Shown here piece by piece: positions 1 through 8,046 of a stretch of 64,000 nt of DNA. Each line of letters opens with the position of its first letter. Positions within the stretch are counted from its first letter, which is position 1. Origin of the DNA: Chloroflexi bacterium UBA5189 (lineage in GTDB: Bacteria > Chloroflexota > Limnocylindria > Limnocylindrales > CSP1-4). The stretch spans positions 22,637 to 86,636 of the forward strand of contig DHWF01000002.1 of NCBI GenBank assembly GCA_002413045.1, in the 5' to 3' direction. Made by a program: the position numbers and the translations under genes. The notes beneath the pieces were generated by a model, which saw only the letters and a program-made list of their open reading frames with translations, did not search any database and had not been told where the DNA came from.

Positions 1-10
1 TTAAGTCGGC

Positions 11-757
11 CTAATGTCGATCGGGCTCCGAACGATCCCGGGCCTCGCGAATGCGATAGCCGACGCCTGGCTCGGTCACGATCAGGTCGGCGAGACGACC
101 CTCCGGATCGGCGGCGGCCAGCTTCCGCCGCAGCTGGCTGACGTGGACGTAGACATAGCTGTCCTCGCCCTGGTACGCCTCGCCCCAGACCGCGCGCAGC
201 AGGCGGCCCTTGGTCACGAGCCTGCCGCTGTTCTCCACCAGCACCCGCAGGATCTCGAACTCGCGCGGGGTCAGCTCGACCCGGACCTCGCCGACTCGCA
301 CCTCGTGGCGCGGCACATCGATGAGCAGCCCATCCATGTCGACCCGGCCGCCGTCCGAAGCTGCCGGGCCCGCCGCTCGCCGCAGCGCCACGCGGAGACG
401 GGCGTTGAGCTCGTCGACGCCGAACGGCTTCGTGACGTAATCGTCCGCCCCACGCTCCAGCGCCTCGACCTTCTCGCGTTCCTCGTAGCGGCCCGACAGG
501 ATCACGATCGGCGTCGTTGATTCGCGCCGAATGCGACGGATCACCTGCAGCCCGTCGATATCGGGCAGGCCGAGGTCGAGCAGGATCACGTCCGGCCGGC
601 GAGCCGCCCAGCGCTCGAGAGCCGTTCGCCCATCGGCCGCCTCGACGATGCGGTAGCCGCGCGCCGAAAGCTCCCGTACCAGTGCGCCGCGCGTCTCGTC
701 GTCATCCTCGATGACGAGAACCGTCGCGCCCTCGGCGGGCCGTGCGGACGCGCTCAC
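11..757 (-). CDS. OmpR/KdpE-family response regulator
   Basis: A 248-residue DNA-binding response regulator that would be phosphorylated by the kinase encoded just upstream. The N-terminal receiver domain has the acidic pocket VIEDDD and the phosphoacceptor D61 in VILLDLGLPDIDG; the conserved Lys is in DDYVTKPFG. The C-terminal winged-helix domain carries ELTPREFEILRVLV and ends with GVGYRI, typical of OmpR/PhoB/KdpE proteins. The GTG start overlaps the kinase stop as GTGA, so the two are translationally coupled. KdpE is the nearest well-known relative because the partner kinase has the KdpD-type membrane module, but no kdpFABC genes are in view, so the controlled process is unknown. Confidence 0.93.
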   Translation of the reverse strand: MSASARPAEGATVLVIEDDDETRGALVRELSARGYRIVEAADGRTALERWAARRPDVILLDLGLPDIDGLQVIRRIRRESTTPIVILSGRYEEREKVEALERGADDYVTKPFGVDELNARLRVALRRAAGPAASDGGRVDMDGLLIDVPRHEVRVGEVRVELTPREFEILRVLVENSGRLVTKGRLLRAVWGEAYQGEDSYVYVHVSQLRRKLAAADPEGRLADLIVTEPGVGYRIREARDRSEPDRH

Positions 758-2328
758 TCCGGCTGCTCGGGAGCGGCGGGTGAGGCTGGGGCCGCGGTCG
801 GCTGCGGCGCCTGGACCAGATCGAGGTCGACGGCGAGCCCACCGAGCTCGCTCGGCCGGGCTACGGCGCGGCCGCCCATCGCCTCCGTGAGGCCGCGCAC
901 CACCGCGAGCCCGATCCCCGTTCCCGATCGTGACGCGCGGTTCTGGCCAGGAACCCGGTAGAACTTCTCGAACAATCGGTCGAGCGAGGCCGGCGGCACG
1001 CCCGGGCCGGCATCCTCGATCGTGAGCCGGACAGAGCCCGAGTCGATGGTTCGCGCCGCGACCCGGACTCGCGTGCCCGGCGGCGTGTACTTCACCGCGT
1101 TCTCGAGGATGTTCGTGACCGCCTCATCGAGGAAGATCGGGTCGACGCTGACCGGCGGCACGTCCAGGGCGACATCGAGGGGCCGATCGCCAAGGCGCGC
1201 CCGCAGGCGGGCGATCGTCTGTCCAACCAGATCATCGAGCTCGAACACCTCACGCTCCGCGCGAAGGGCACCCGCCTCGATCCGGCTGAGGTCCAGGAGA
1301 TTCGTGACCAGCCGATTCAGGTACTCGACCTCGCGATCGATCGCGTCAGCGCTGGCCCGCTGATCCTGCTCGGACACCCCGACCCCGGGGCGGAGCGTTC
1401 CGGCTGCCGCGCGGATCGTGGCGAGCGGCGTTCGCAGGTCATGCGACACCGATTGGAGCAGGGCGGATTTGATCGCATCGCCCTCGCGAGCGACCTCCGC
1501 CGCCTGCGCCTCGGCGGCCAGCCGGTCCTGGTGGAGCGCCTGGCCGATCTGGTCCGCGGCGGCGGCGAGCAACCGCGACTCGGTCCGGGTCGGCTCGCCG
1601 CGCCCATGCGGGCGAGACGACCAGATGGACCCGTACACGTCGCCGCCGGCCTCGATCCGGACCCGGTAGGTATCGAGGCCAGGCGATGGGCGACCGCGTG
1701 AGCTCGTGGGCATGTGGACTCGCACCCATCGCGCCGGCGTGTCACCGGGCATGCGCTGGAGAACGTTGTGCAGGCCGACGACGGGTCGCGCCTCGGGCGC
1801 GAGGGTGTCCGCGGCCGTCCGCTCGGCGGCGCCATCACCGAGCGCGATCCAGACCCGCTGCATGCCGGCCTCGCGACCGACGATCGGCGCGAGCCGAGTG
1901 AGCGCTGCCGCGGTTGACTGGCGGGTCGCCAGCTCGCGGCTGACCTGGAACTGGGCGAGTGCCTCGCGTTCGCGTGCCAGGGCATCCTCCGCGCGAGCCC
2001 GGAGGCGCGCCGCAAGCTGCCCGACGACGAAGCCCACGAACAGGAGAAGGAAGAGATTGACGAGCTCGCCGAGGTGCGCGACCGACAGGGTGTAGCGAGG
2101 CTCGACGAACAGGAAGTTGTAGAGCAGGAATGCCGCAGCGGCGGCAGCGGCGGCGCCCCACGGACCCGAGACGACCGCCGTCGCGACGACCGCCAGCAGG
2201 TACAGGGATGACGGATTCGGGACGCCGAGCACGTCCTGGAGGACGCCGACGGCGATCGTCGCTCCGATGAGCGACGTCCCGGCCACGACGAGGAACCGGA
2301 GCACCGCCGCGCGGTCGAGCCTGTGCAT
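754..2328 (-). CDS. KdpD-like sensor histidine kinase (DUF4118 membrane domain)
   Basis: A 524-residue membrane sensor kinase. The N-terminus holds about four transmembrane segments (residues 8-110) resembling the DUF4118 domain of KdpD. A GAF-like region follows, then a dimerisation/phosphoacceptor helix with SVSHDLRTPLATI (His296), an N box NILENAVKYTP, and G boxes EDAGPGVP and GTGIGLAVV. The long N-terminal KdpD and Usp domains of enterobacterial KdpD are absent, a short form common in Gram-positive-like phyla. It is first in a two-gene operon with the response regulator. A TACGAT hexamer sits 6 nt before the ATG, so the transcript is probably leaderless. The signal is unknown; potassium or turgor is only suggested by homology. 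Confidence 0.92.
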   Translation of the reverse strand: MHRLDRAAVLRFLVVAGTSLIGATIAVGVLQDVLGVPNPSSLYLLAVVATAVVSGPWGAAAAAAAAFLLYNFLFVEPRYTLSVAHLGELVNLFLLLFVGFVVGQLAARLRARAEDALAREREALAQFQVSRELATRQSTAAALTRLAPIVGREAGMQRVWIALGDGAAERTAADTLAPEARPVVGLHNVLQRMPGDTPARWVRVHMPTSSRGRPSPGLDTYRVRIEAGGDVYGSIWSSRPHGRGEPTRTESRLLAAAADQIGQALHQDRLAAEAQAAEVAREGDAIKSALLQSVSHDLRTPLATIRAAAGTLRPGVGVSEQDQRASADAIDREVEYLNRLVTNLLDLSRIEAGALRAEREVFELDDLVGQTIARLRARLGDRPLDVALDVPPVSVDPIFLDEAVTNILENAVKYTPPGTRVRVAARTIDSGSVRLTIEDAGPGVPPASLDRLFEKFYRVPGQNRASRSGTGIGLAVVRGLTEAMGGRAVARPSELGGLAVDLDLVQAPQPTAAPASPAAPEQPE

Positions 2329-2334
2329 GTCGAG

Positions 2335-2340
2335 ATCGTA
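2335..2340 (-). promoter_or_regulatory. -10 element TACGAT, leaderless start
   Basis: TACGAT lies 6 nt upstream of the kinase ATG at 2328, matching the spacing seen at many other gene starts in this window. Confidence 0.55.
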
Positions 2341-2371
2341 TGCGCTTGCCGCAGGCGGCCCGTGAGGTCGG

Positions 2372-3547
2372 TCAGTCGCGCAGCCGCCCGTGGGCGCGCA
2401 TCACCTCGACGAGCCGGTCGTGTGGGAGCCGATTGGCCGTGATGCCGTCGCGGCCGGTCATGGTCTCGGCAGCGACGAGGGCATTCACGATCGCCTCCTC
2501 CGTCGCCTCGACGGTCGCCTCGAAGATCGGGTCGAGCGCCCGATCGATGAGCATGCCGATCGTCGACACGCCGGGCGCGGGACCGGCCGTCTCCGGGGGA
2601 TAGAGACCCAGGTTGCCGGTCGCGAAGGCGAGGATCAGGTCGCCGGACGTCGTCGCCCCCACGCCGCCCGCCCTCGCCAGCCCGAGGCTCGCGCGCTGTG
2701 CGACGCGCCGGCACTGGTGCGGCAGGATCGGAGCGTCCGTCGCGACGATGATGATGATCGAGCCGTCCCTCGCCCTGGCGCCGCGGTCGGCGGGGTCGGG
2801 CAGCTGCCCGGGGAGGTGGACCGCGCCGCGGGCGGGCGAGTACGGCGACGGCACGTCGCTCACGGGGATCCGAAGCCCGACGGGCACGCCGTCGATGCGG
2901 AGCAGGCCTCGACGGCCGTAGTTCGCCTGGACCAGGACGCCCACCGTCCAGCCGCCGTCAGGATCAGCGAGGCGTCGGGACGCGGTGCCGATCCCGCCCT
3001 TGAACTCATGGCAGACCATCCCGGTGCCGCCGCCGACATTGCCCTCCGCGACCGGCCCAGACCTGGCGTCCGCCAGCGCGGCGGCGACATGCTCAGGTCG
3101 GACGTGCTGTCCGTCGGTGTCGTTCAGCATCCCGTCCCACGTCTCGCCGACGATCGGGAGCGACCAGTAGAACCCGCCCGGCGGCTGCGATCGAATGCCC
3201 TCCGCGACAAGCGCGTCCCGGACAACACCGACAGAGTGCGTGTTGGTGATCGCGATCGCGCCACCGATCATGCCGGCCTCGCGGGCCCACTCGAGCCCGG
3301 TCATCTCGCCGTTGCCGTTGAGGACGTGCGGTGCTCCGAACACGGGATCGTGCCAGACATCGCCTGCGTGGGGCATGACGACGGTGACACCCGTTCGAAC
3401 CGGGCCCTCGCCGACAACGAGGGGTCCGTCACCCGAGATCAGGGTGCTATGGCCGACCCGGACCCCGGCGACGTCGGTGATCGCGTTGTGCGGGCCAGGC
3501 CGCCCCTCGCCGATGACGATGCCGAGGTCGCGAGCACGAATGGGCAT
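2372..3547 (-). CDS. P1 family (DmpA-type) aminopeptidase
   Basis: A 391-residue protein of the L-aminopeptidase/D-esterase (DmpA, peptidase P1) family, whose members cleave themselves into two chains to expose an N-terminal nucleophile. Family hallmarks visible are the opening segment GPHNAITDVAGVRVGH, VTVVMPH, the glycine-rich AEGNVGGGTGM, GTASRRL, and the C-terminal TTSGDLILAFATGN that corresponds to the self-cleavage/nucleophile region. I place the start at ATG 3547, because the family homology begins exactly there and the same frame upstream lies inside mgtC on the same strand. It is separated from mgtC by 11 nt, so the two are probably co-transcribed. Substrate is not predictable; beta-peptides or D-amino acid amides are family precedents. 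Confidence 0.9.
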   Translation of the reverse strand: MPIRARDLGIVIGEGRPGPHNAITDVAGVRVGHSTLISGDGPLVVGEGPVRTGVTVVMPHAGDVWHDPVFGAPHVLNGNGEMTGLEWAREAGMIGGAIAITNTHSVGVVRDALVAEGIRSQPPGGFYWSLPIVGETWDGMLNDTDGQHVRPEHVAAALADARSGPVAEGNVGGGTGMVCHEFKGGIGTASRRLADPDGGWTVGVLVQANYGRRGLLRIDGVPVGLRIPVSDVPSPYSPARGAVHLPGQLPDPADRGARARDGSIIIIVATDAPILPHQCRRVAQRASLGLARAGGVGATTSGDLILAFATGNLGLYPPETAGPAPGVSTIGMLIDRALDPIFEATVEATEEAIVNALVAAETMTGRDGITANRLPHDRLVEVMRAHGRLRD

Positions 3548-3558
3548 GGCGGCGAGCC

Positions 3559-4239
3559 TTAGTCGGCCTGGGTCGTCGACACGATGTCGACGCCGGGGAC
3601 GCGCGAGATCTCCTCGATGGCCGCCGTGATCGCGCTCGCGTTCCGGCCGCGGACCGTGACGTCGGCCTGGTAGCTGTCCTGCGCCAGCCGCTGCGTCGCG
3701 ATCTGGCCGATATCGAGCTTGTGCCGCACGAGGACCTCGGACACCTGCCCAAGCGAATCGACGCGCTTCATCGCCAGCCGCAATTGCGACTCGGGCAGGC
3801 TCGTGCCGTGCAGCCGGTCCGCGATCGCGTTGATCGGCCACAGGCTGACCAGGATCACCACCGCGGCGACCACGCCGATCACGTACTCGCCGGCGCCCGC
3901 GGCCATGCCCACCGCGGCCGTCGCCCACAGGCTGGCGGCCGTGGTCAACCCTCGGATCACGATGCCGTCCTTGAGGATGGCGCCAGCGCCGAGGAAGCCG
4001 ATGCCGGACACGATCTGCGCGGCAATGCGGGTCGGGTCGACCGGAGCCGCGCCGGGCTCGCCAAGGAAGCCGCGGATCGAGAGCACCGTGAACAGGCCCG
4101 AACCAAGGGCGACCAGCATGTGGGTCCGGAGGCCGGCCGGATGGCCGTGGATCTCGCGCTCGAACCCGATGGCGAGCCCGAGCCCCGCGGCGATCAGCAG
4201 CCGCAACGAAAGGTCGACCTGGAGCGCGACGTCGATCAC
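3559..4239 (-). CDS. MgtC/SapB family membrane protein
   Basis: A 226-residue inner-membrane protein of the MgtC/SapB family. The family signature GFEREIHGHPAGLRTHMLVA is present near residues 24-43, followed by further transmembrane helices with GIGFLGAGAILKDG and LWATAAVGMAAGAG, and a soluble ACT-like C-terminal domain from about residue 145. MgtC proteins are linked to magnesium limitation and modulation of F-type ATPase in pathogens; the role here is unknown. A longer reading from ATG 4299 exists, but GTG 4239 is chosen because it begins at the first helix and has TACGCT 7 nt upstream, as in other leaderless genes here. It leads a two-gene unit with the P1 peptidase. Confidence 0.88.
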   Translation of the reverse strand: MIDVALQVDLSLRLLIAAGLGLAIGFEREIHGHPAGLRTHMLVALGSGLFTVLSIRGFLGEPGAAPVDPTRIAAQIVSGIGFLGAGAILKDGIVIRGLTTAASLWATAAVGMAAGAGEYVIGVVAAVVILVSLWPINAIADRLHGTSLPESQLRLAMKRVDSLGQVSEVLVRHKLDIGQIATQRLAQDSYQADVTVRGRNASAITAAIEEISRVPGVDIVSTTQAD

Positions 4240-4246
4240 GCGCGAC

Positions 4247-4252
4247 AGCGTA
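4247..4252 (-). promoter_or_regulatory. -10 element TACGCT, leaderless start
   Basis: TACGCT lies 7 nt upstream of GTG 4239 and supports that start over the in-frame ATG at 4299. Confidence 0.5.
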
Positions 4253-4355
4253 CCCGGGACGGTCGCGGCCTCGCCGGTCGTTGGGCACCGGGCCGCCACG
4301 CTCGGCGCATCATGCGTGCGTCGAGTGTGGTTCCCAGAGCAGAGGAAAGCCAGCG

Positions 4356-4880
4356 ATGACAGGACCGAAGCAATCCGCGGGAATCCGCGCCGCGACGGCG
4401 AGCGCTCGACGGCCGGCCAGCCGACACCCTGTCAACCGCGCGATGACGGAAGAGGCACCACTCGGCGCCCGGATCGCCGACAAGGTGACCGGGTTCATGG
4501 GCAGCTGGAAGTTCATCATCGTCCAGACCGTCATCGTGGTCATCTGGATCGGCGGCAACGTCGTCCTGTTCTTCCACTTTGACCTGTACCCGTTCATCCT
4601 CCTGAATCTCGCCTTCTCGACCCAGGCGGCCTACGCCGCGCCGCTGATCCTCCTCGCAGGCAACCGGCAGGCGCTGCGCGATCGCCTCACCCTCGAGCAC
4701 GCGGCGTCCGAGGCGGACATCGAGGAGAAGCAGAACGTCGAGCTGCTGAAGGGCAACAAGGAGCTCGCGGAGAGCAACCAGCAGATCCTCAAGCAGGTCG
4801 AGTCGCTGGAGCAGCGGATCCTGGATCTCGAGACCAACATCCTCGCCCGACTCGACGGGAAGCCGCCGGCAAAGGGCTGA
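4356..4880 (+). CDS. DUF1003 family membrane protein
   Basis: A 174-residue DUF1003 protein. A hydrophilic N-terminus is followed by ADKVTGFMGSWKFIIVQT and two transmembrane helices (about residues 50-72 and 80-103) joined by FHFDLYPFILLNLAFSTQAA, the family's signature. The C-terminal third, rich in Glu, Gln and Leu, is likely a coiled coil (ELAESNQQILKQVESLEQRI). The start at ATG 4356 has a good ribosome binding site (AGAGGAAAG) about 7 nt upstream, so this gene is leadered, unlike many neighbours. An internal ATG at 4443 is an alternative. DUF1003 function is unknown. It is divergent from mgtC with about 115 nt between the starts. Confidence 0.88.
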   Translation: MTGPKQSAGIRAATASARRPASRHPVNRAMTEEAPLGARIADKVTGFMGSWKFIIVQTVIVVIWIGGNVVLFFHFDLYPFILLNLAFSTQAAYAAPLILLAGNRQALRDRLTLEHAASEADIEEKQNVELLKGNKELAESNQQILKQVESLEQRILDLETNILARLDGKPPAKG

Positions 4881-4942
4881 CCTGAGCGCCGCTCGCGCGG
4901 GCGCGCCTCGCGGCAGTCAGCGTCCCGTCATGGAGGCCCGCC

Positions 4943-4948
4943 TAGGCT
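4943..4948 (+). promoter_or_regulatory. -10 element TAGGCT, leaderless start
   Basis: TAGGCT ends 7 nt before ATG 4956 of the molybdopterin oxidoreductase. Confidence 0.5.
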
Positions 4949-4955
4949 TGCCGTC

Positions 4956-6605
4956 ATGAGGAGCTTTGGGCCCGGGTCGCGCTTGGCGTTTGCGGGCGCG
5001 GTCGCCATCGGCGCCGCGCTGGCGACGGGCGAGCTGCTCGCCGGCCTGCTGCCGGACGTGCCGTCGCCGCTCATCGCGGTCGCGCAATTCATCGTCGACA
5101 TTCAGCCCGCCGGCGCGAAGGAGATCGTGGTCGGGCTGTTCGGGACCGCGGACAAGCTCGCGTTCCAGGTGTTCATCATCCTGGTCGCGCTGATCATCGG
5201 GGCCGTCCTCGGGCGAGTGGCAGCGAAACGACCTGACGTCGCCTCCGCGATCGTCGTGGCGTTCACCGCAGCGGGGTTCGCGGCGTCGCTGCGCGAGCCG
5301 GCCGCGAGCGCGGTCCTAGCCGTCTTCGCGGCAGCTGCCGAGGCCCTGGTGGGCATCTTCGTGCTGCGCCGGCTCGTCGTGCTGGCCATCGAGCCGGTGA
5401 CGCCGGGCCGCGTCGTGCGCGACGCCCAGCGACCGGCGGAGCGACCGCCCCAGCGAGGGGAGGGGCGTCCGCGGGTCAAGGGTCAGCAGCGCGGCAACGG
5501 AGCGGCGAAGCGAGGCTCGATGCCCGATTGGAGCCGCCGCGCGCTCCTGCAGGCCGGCGGCGCGATCGCCATCGGCTCGGTCTTCGCCGGGGCGATCGGC
5601 CGGATGCTGCTCGAGCAGACGCGAGCGCCGGCCCCGGTTGCGGGCGACATCCCCACCGCACCGCTCCCCGTCGCGCTGCCGCCCGGCGCCGACATCGCAA
5701 CGGCCGACCTCACCGCCGAAGGCCTCACGCCGATCGTCGTGCCGAACACCGACTTCTACCGGATCGACACCGCGCTCATCGTGCCGACGGTGGATCGCGC
5801 TACCTGGAGCCTGCGCGTGTTCGGGCTCGTGGACCGCGAGATCACGCTGACCTATGACGAGCTCGTTGCGCTGCCGATCGTGGACCAGTACGTGACCATC
5901 GCATGCGTCTCGAACGAGGTCGGCGGCAACCTCGTCGGCAACGCGAAATGGACGGGCGTCCCGTTGCGCACGGTGCTCGACATGGCCGGCGTCCAGTCGA
6001 CCGCGGACCAGCTGGTCGGTCGATCGGTCGACGGGTTCACCGTGGGCATGCCCGTCGAGTGGGTCATGGACACGTCGCGCGTCCCGATGATCGCGGTCGG
6101 TATGAACGGCGATCCCCTGCCGCCCGTCCACGGCTACCCCGCGCGACTCATCGTCCCAGGGCTCTACGGCTACGTGTCCGCGACCAAGTGGGTAACCGAG
6201 TTGGAGCTCACCACATTCGCCCAGTACGAGGCGTTCTGGGTGCCGCGCGGCTGGGCCCAGAAGGCGCCGATCCTCACCCAGTCCCGGATCGACGTCCCGC
6301 AGTCAGGCGCGACCGTCCAGGCGGGGCACGTGGCGGTGGCGGGGGTCGCCTGGGCGCCGGACCGCGGCATCACCAAGGTCGAGGTCCGGATCGACGGCGG
6401 CGACTGGGCGGCGACGAAGCTATCGACGCCCATCTCGAAGGCCACCTGGGTCCAGTGGCTGTACGACTGGACGGCGACATCCGGCCAGCACCTGATCGAG
6501 GTCCGCGCAACCGACGGCGCCGGCGACGTCCAGACCGACCAGCAGACCGACCCGGCCCCGGACGGCGCCCGTGGTCATCACCAGATCCAGGTCTCGGTGG
6601 CCTGA
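4956..6605 (+). CDS. Membrane-anchored YedY/sulfite oxidase-like molybdopterin oxidoreductase
   Basis: A 549-residue protein with three parts. Residues 1-150 form a membrane domain of about four helices. After a basic linker comes a second hydrophobic segment led by a twin-arginine-like motif, DWSRRALLQAGG (R194-R195). From about residue 255 there is an oxidoreductase molybdopterin-binding domain with the presumed Mo-ligand Cys317 in TIACVSNEVGG, plus WTGVPLRTVLDMAG and HGYPARLIVPGLYGY. A Mo-co dimerisation domain (about 440-540) closes the protein. The catalytic part therefore probably faces outside. The family reduces or oxidises S- or N-oxides or sulfite; the substrate is unknown. The start is leaderless (TAGGCT 7 nt upstream). 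No molybdenum cofactor genes are in view. Confidence 0.9.
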   Translation: MRSFGPGSRLAFAGAVAIGAALATGELLAGLLPDVPSPLIAVAQFIVDIQPAGAKEIVVGLFGTADKLAFQVFIILVALIIGAVLGRVAAKRPDVASAIVVAFTAAGFAASLREPAASAVLAVFAAAAEALVGIFVLRRLVVLAIEPVTPGRVVRDAQRPAERPPQRGEGRPRVKGQQRGNGAAKRGSMPDWSRRALLQAGGAIAIGSVFAGAIGRMLLEQTRAPAPVAGDIPTAPLPVALPPGADIATADLTAEGLTPIVVPNTDFYRIDTALIVPTVDRATWSLRVFGLVDREITLTYDELVALPIVDQYVTIACVSNEVGGNLVGNAKWTGVPLRTVLDMAGVQSTADQLVGRSVDGFTVGMPVEWVMDTSRVPMIAVGMNGDPLPPVHGYPARLIVPGLYGYVSATKWVTELELTTFAQYEAFWVPRGWAQKAPILTQSRIDVPQSGATVQAGHVAVAGVAWAPDRGITKVEVRIDGGDWAATKLSTPISKATWVQWLYDWTATSGQHLIEVRATDGAGDVQTDQQTDPAPDGARGHHQIQVSVA

Positions 6606-6628
6606 CCGACTCCGATCGACCTTCGCGG

Positions 6629-6634
6629 TACTCT
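6629..6634 (+). promoter_or_regulatory. -10 element TACTCT, leaderless start
   Basis: TACTCT ends 6 nt before ATG 6641 of the DUF3090 gene. Confidence 0.5.
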
Positions 6635-6640
6635 CGGCGC

Positions 6641-7222
6641 ATGGCACGTCGTCTCTTCGTCTTCGACCTTCCGGACCGGTTCGCCACGGGTACCGTCGGC
6701 GAGCCCGGCAATCGCGCGTTCTTCCTGCAGGCCCGCGACGGGCGCCGGGTCGTCAGCGTCGGCCTCGAGAAGGCCCAGGTCGCGGTGCTCGCCGAGCGCC
6801 TCGGCAGCCTCCTCGTGGAGCTCGACAAGCGCGGCGTCGTCAAGGACCCACCGGCCCCGATCGAGCCGGACGAGAAGCCGCTCGACGAGCCGCTCAACGA
6901 GGCGTTCCGGGCGACGACGCTGACCCTCGGCTGGGACGTCGACGCGGGGCAGGTCCTGATCGAGGCGCGAGCGCCGGGCGAGGACGATGACGAGGACGTC
7001 GAAGCAGAGGCGGAGGCCGAGGGCATCGTGGAGCTCGATGACGACGACGAGGACGGCCCCGACCTCCTGCGCGTTCGGCTCACTGCGCACGCGGCACGCA
7101 CCTTCGTCGAGCGGGCCTTCCGCGTGATCCGATCCGGGCGCCCGCCGTGCCCGCTGTGTGGCAACCCGCTCGATGCGACGGGCCACATCTGCCCGCGGAA
7201 GAACGGCCACTACGTCAACTGA
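6641..7222 (+). CDS. DUF3090 family protein with C-terminal zinc ribbon
   Basis: A 193-residue DUF3090 protein. It opens with the family motif RRLFVFDLPDRFATGTVGEP and FFLQARDG, continues with a mixed alpha/beta body, then a strongly acidic stretch (DDDEDVEAEAEAEG), and ends with a zinc-binding knuckle CPLCGNPLDATGHICPR followed by NGHYVN. DUF3090 genes are regularly found beside SCO1664-family genes in actinobacteria and relatives, and the same order is kept here. The biochemical role is unknown. The coding end overlaps the next gene, indicating coupling. It has its own leaderless-type promoter (TACTCT, 6 nt before ATG). Confidence 0.9.
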   Translation: MARRLFVFDLPDRFATGTVGEPGNRAFFLQARDGRRVVSVGLEKAQVAVLAERLGSLLVELDKRGVVKDPPAPIEPDEKPLDEPLNEAFRATTLTLGWDVDAGQVLIEARAPGEDDDEDVEAEAEAEGIVELDDDDEDGPDLLRVRLTAHAARTFVERAFRVIRSGRPPCPLCGNPLDATGHICPRKNGHYVN

Positions 7223-8018
7223 GCCGACCGCGCCCGACGGCGCGCCCACGCTCGGCGAGGCGTCCGCGGCGCTGGTCGAACGACTGCGGACCGGTGAGCT
7301 CGAGGTCCTCGGCCGGCTCATCGGGTCGTCGAACAACGCGATGGTCGTGCGGGTCTGGCCCACGGGCACGAAGCCGGAGGTATTCGGCGGCGAGCTTGGC
7401 GAGGGCGACCTGCTCGCCGTCTGGAAGCCGACGATCGGCGAGCGGCCGCTGTTCGACTTCCCGATCGGCACGCTCACGCGGCGCGAGGTCGCGGCCTATC
7501 TCGTGTCCGAGGCGCTCGGGTGGGGCATCGTCCCGCCAACCCTGCTCCGAGATGGGCCGTACGGCGAAGGCATGCTCCAGCAATGGATCGACGCCGACCC
7601 CGAGGCGGATATCGTCGACATGGTCAACGGCGACGACCCGAGACTGCGTCGGATCGCGCTGCTCGATGCGATCCTGAACAACACCGATCGGAAGGCCGGC
7701 CACCTCCTGCCGATCCCCGGCGGCCACCTTCACGCGGTCGATCACGGCGTGACCTTCTCGATCGAGCCGAAGCTGCGGACGGTGCTCTGGGCGTGGGAGG
7801 GCGAGCCGTTCGACGCGGCCGAGGTGGCGGGTCTTGCCCAGGTGCGCGCTGCGCTGGGTACCTCCGTCGCCCCGGGGCCACTCGCGGCCGCGCTCGGAGA
7901 GCTGCTGTTCATCGATGAGATCGACGCCACGCGAGCGAGAATCGACGATCTCCTCGCGGCGGGCAGCTTCCCAAGCCCGAATCCGGAGTGGCCCGCGATC
8001 CCTTGGCCCCCGTACTGA
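7173..8018 (+). CDS. SCO1664 family protein (kinase-like fold)
   Basis: A 281-residue member of the SCO1664 family, distantly related to phosphatidylinositol 3/4-kinase-like folds. Recognisable blocks are LEVLGRLIGSSNNAMVV, LLAVWKPTIGERPLFDFP, GTLTRREVAAYLVSEALGW, an active-site-like ALLDAILNNTDRKAGHLL and AVDHGVTF, and a C-terminal helical part. The NNTDRK...DHG pair resembles catalytic and metal-binding loops of this kinase-like fold, but activity is unproven. No start codon exists after the DUF3090 stop before the conserved region, so the gene must overlap its neighbour; ATG 7173 gives a 50-nt overlap, and GTG 7158 is possible. In other genomes this pair neighbours a histidine phosphatase and thiol-related genes; that phosphatase is not seen here. 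Confidence 0.87.
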   Translation: MRRATSARGRTATTSTEPTAPDGAPTLGEASAALVERLRTGELEVLGRLIGSSNNAMVVRVWPTGTKPEVFGGELGEGDLLAVWKPTIGERPLFDFPIGTLTRREVAAYLVSEALGWGIVPPTLLRDGPYGEGMLQQWIDADPEADIVDMVNGDDPRLRRIALLDAILNNTDRKAGHLLPIPGGHLHAVDHGVTFSIEPKLRTVLWAWEGEPFDAAEVAGLAQVRAALGTSVAPGPLAAALGELLFIDEIDATRARIDDLLAAGSFPSPNPEWPAIPWPPY

Positions 8019-8046
8019 GGCGCGCGCGGTCAGGCACCATGGGCGC

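Noticed and set aside
11..2328. Assignment of the two-component pair as kdpDE proper
   Set aside because: The kinase lacks the N-terminal KdpD and Usp domains and there is no kdpFABC nearby, so only KdpDE-like is supported.
3548..4288. Extension of the P1 peptidase reading frame across mgtC
   Set aside because: It lies inside mgtC on the same strand in another frame and has no family similarity; ATG 3547 matches the family start.
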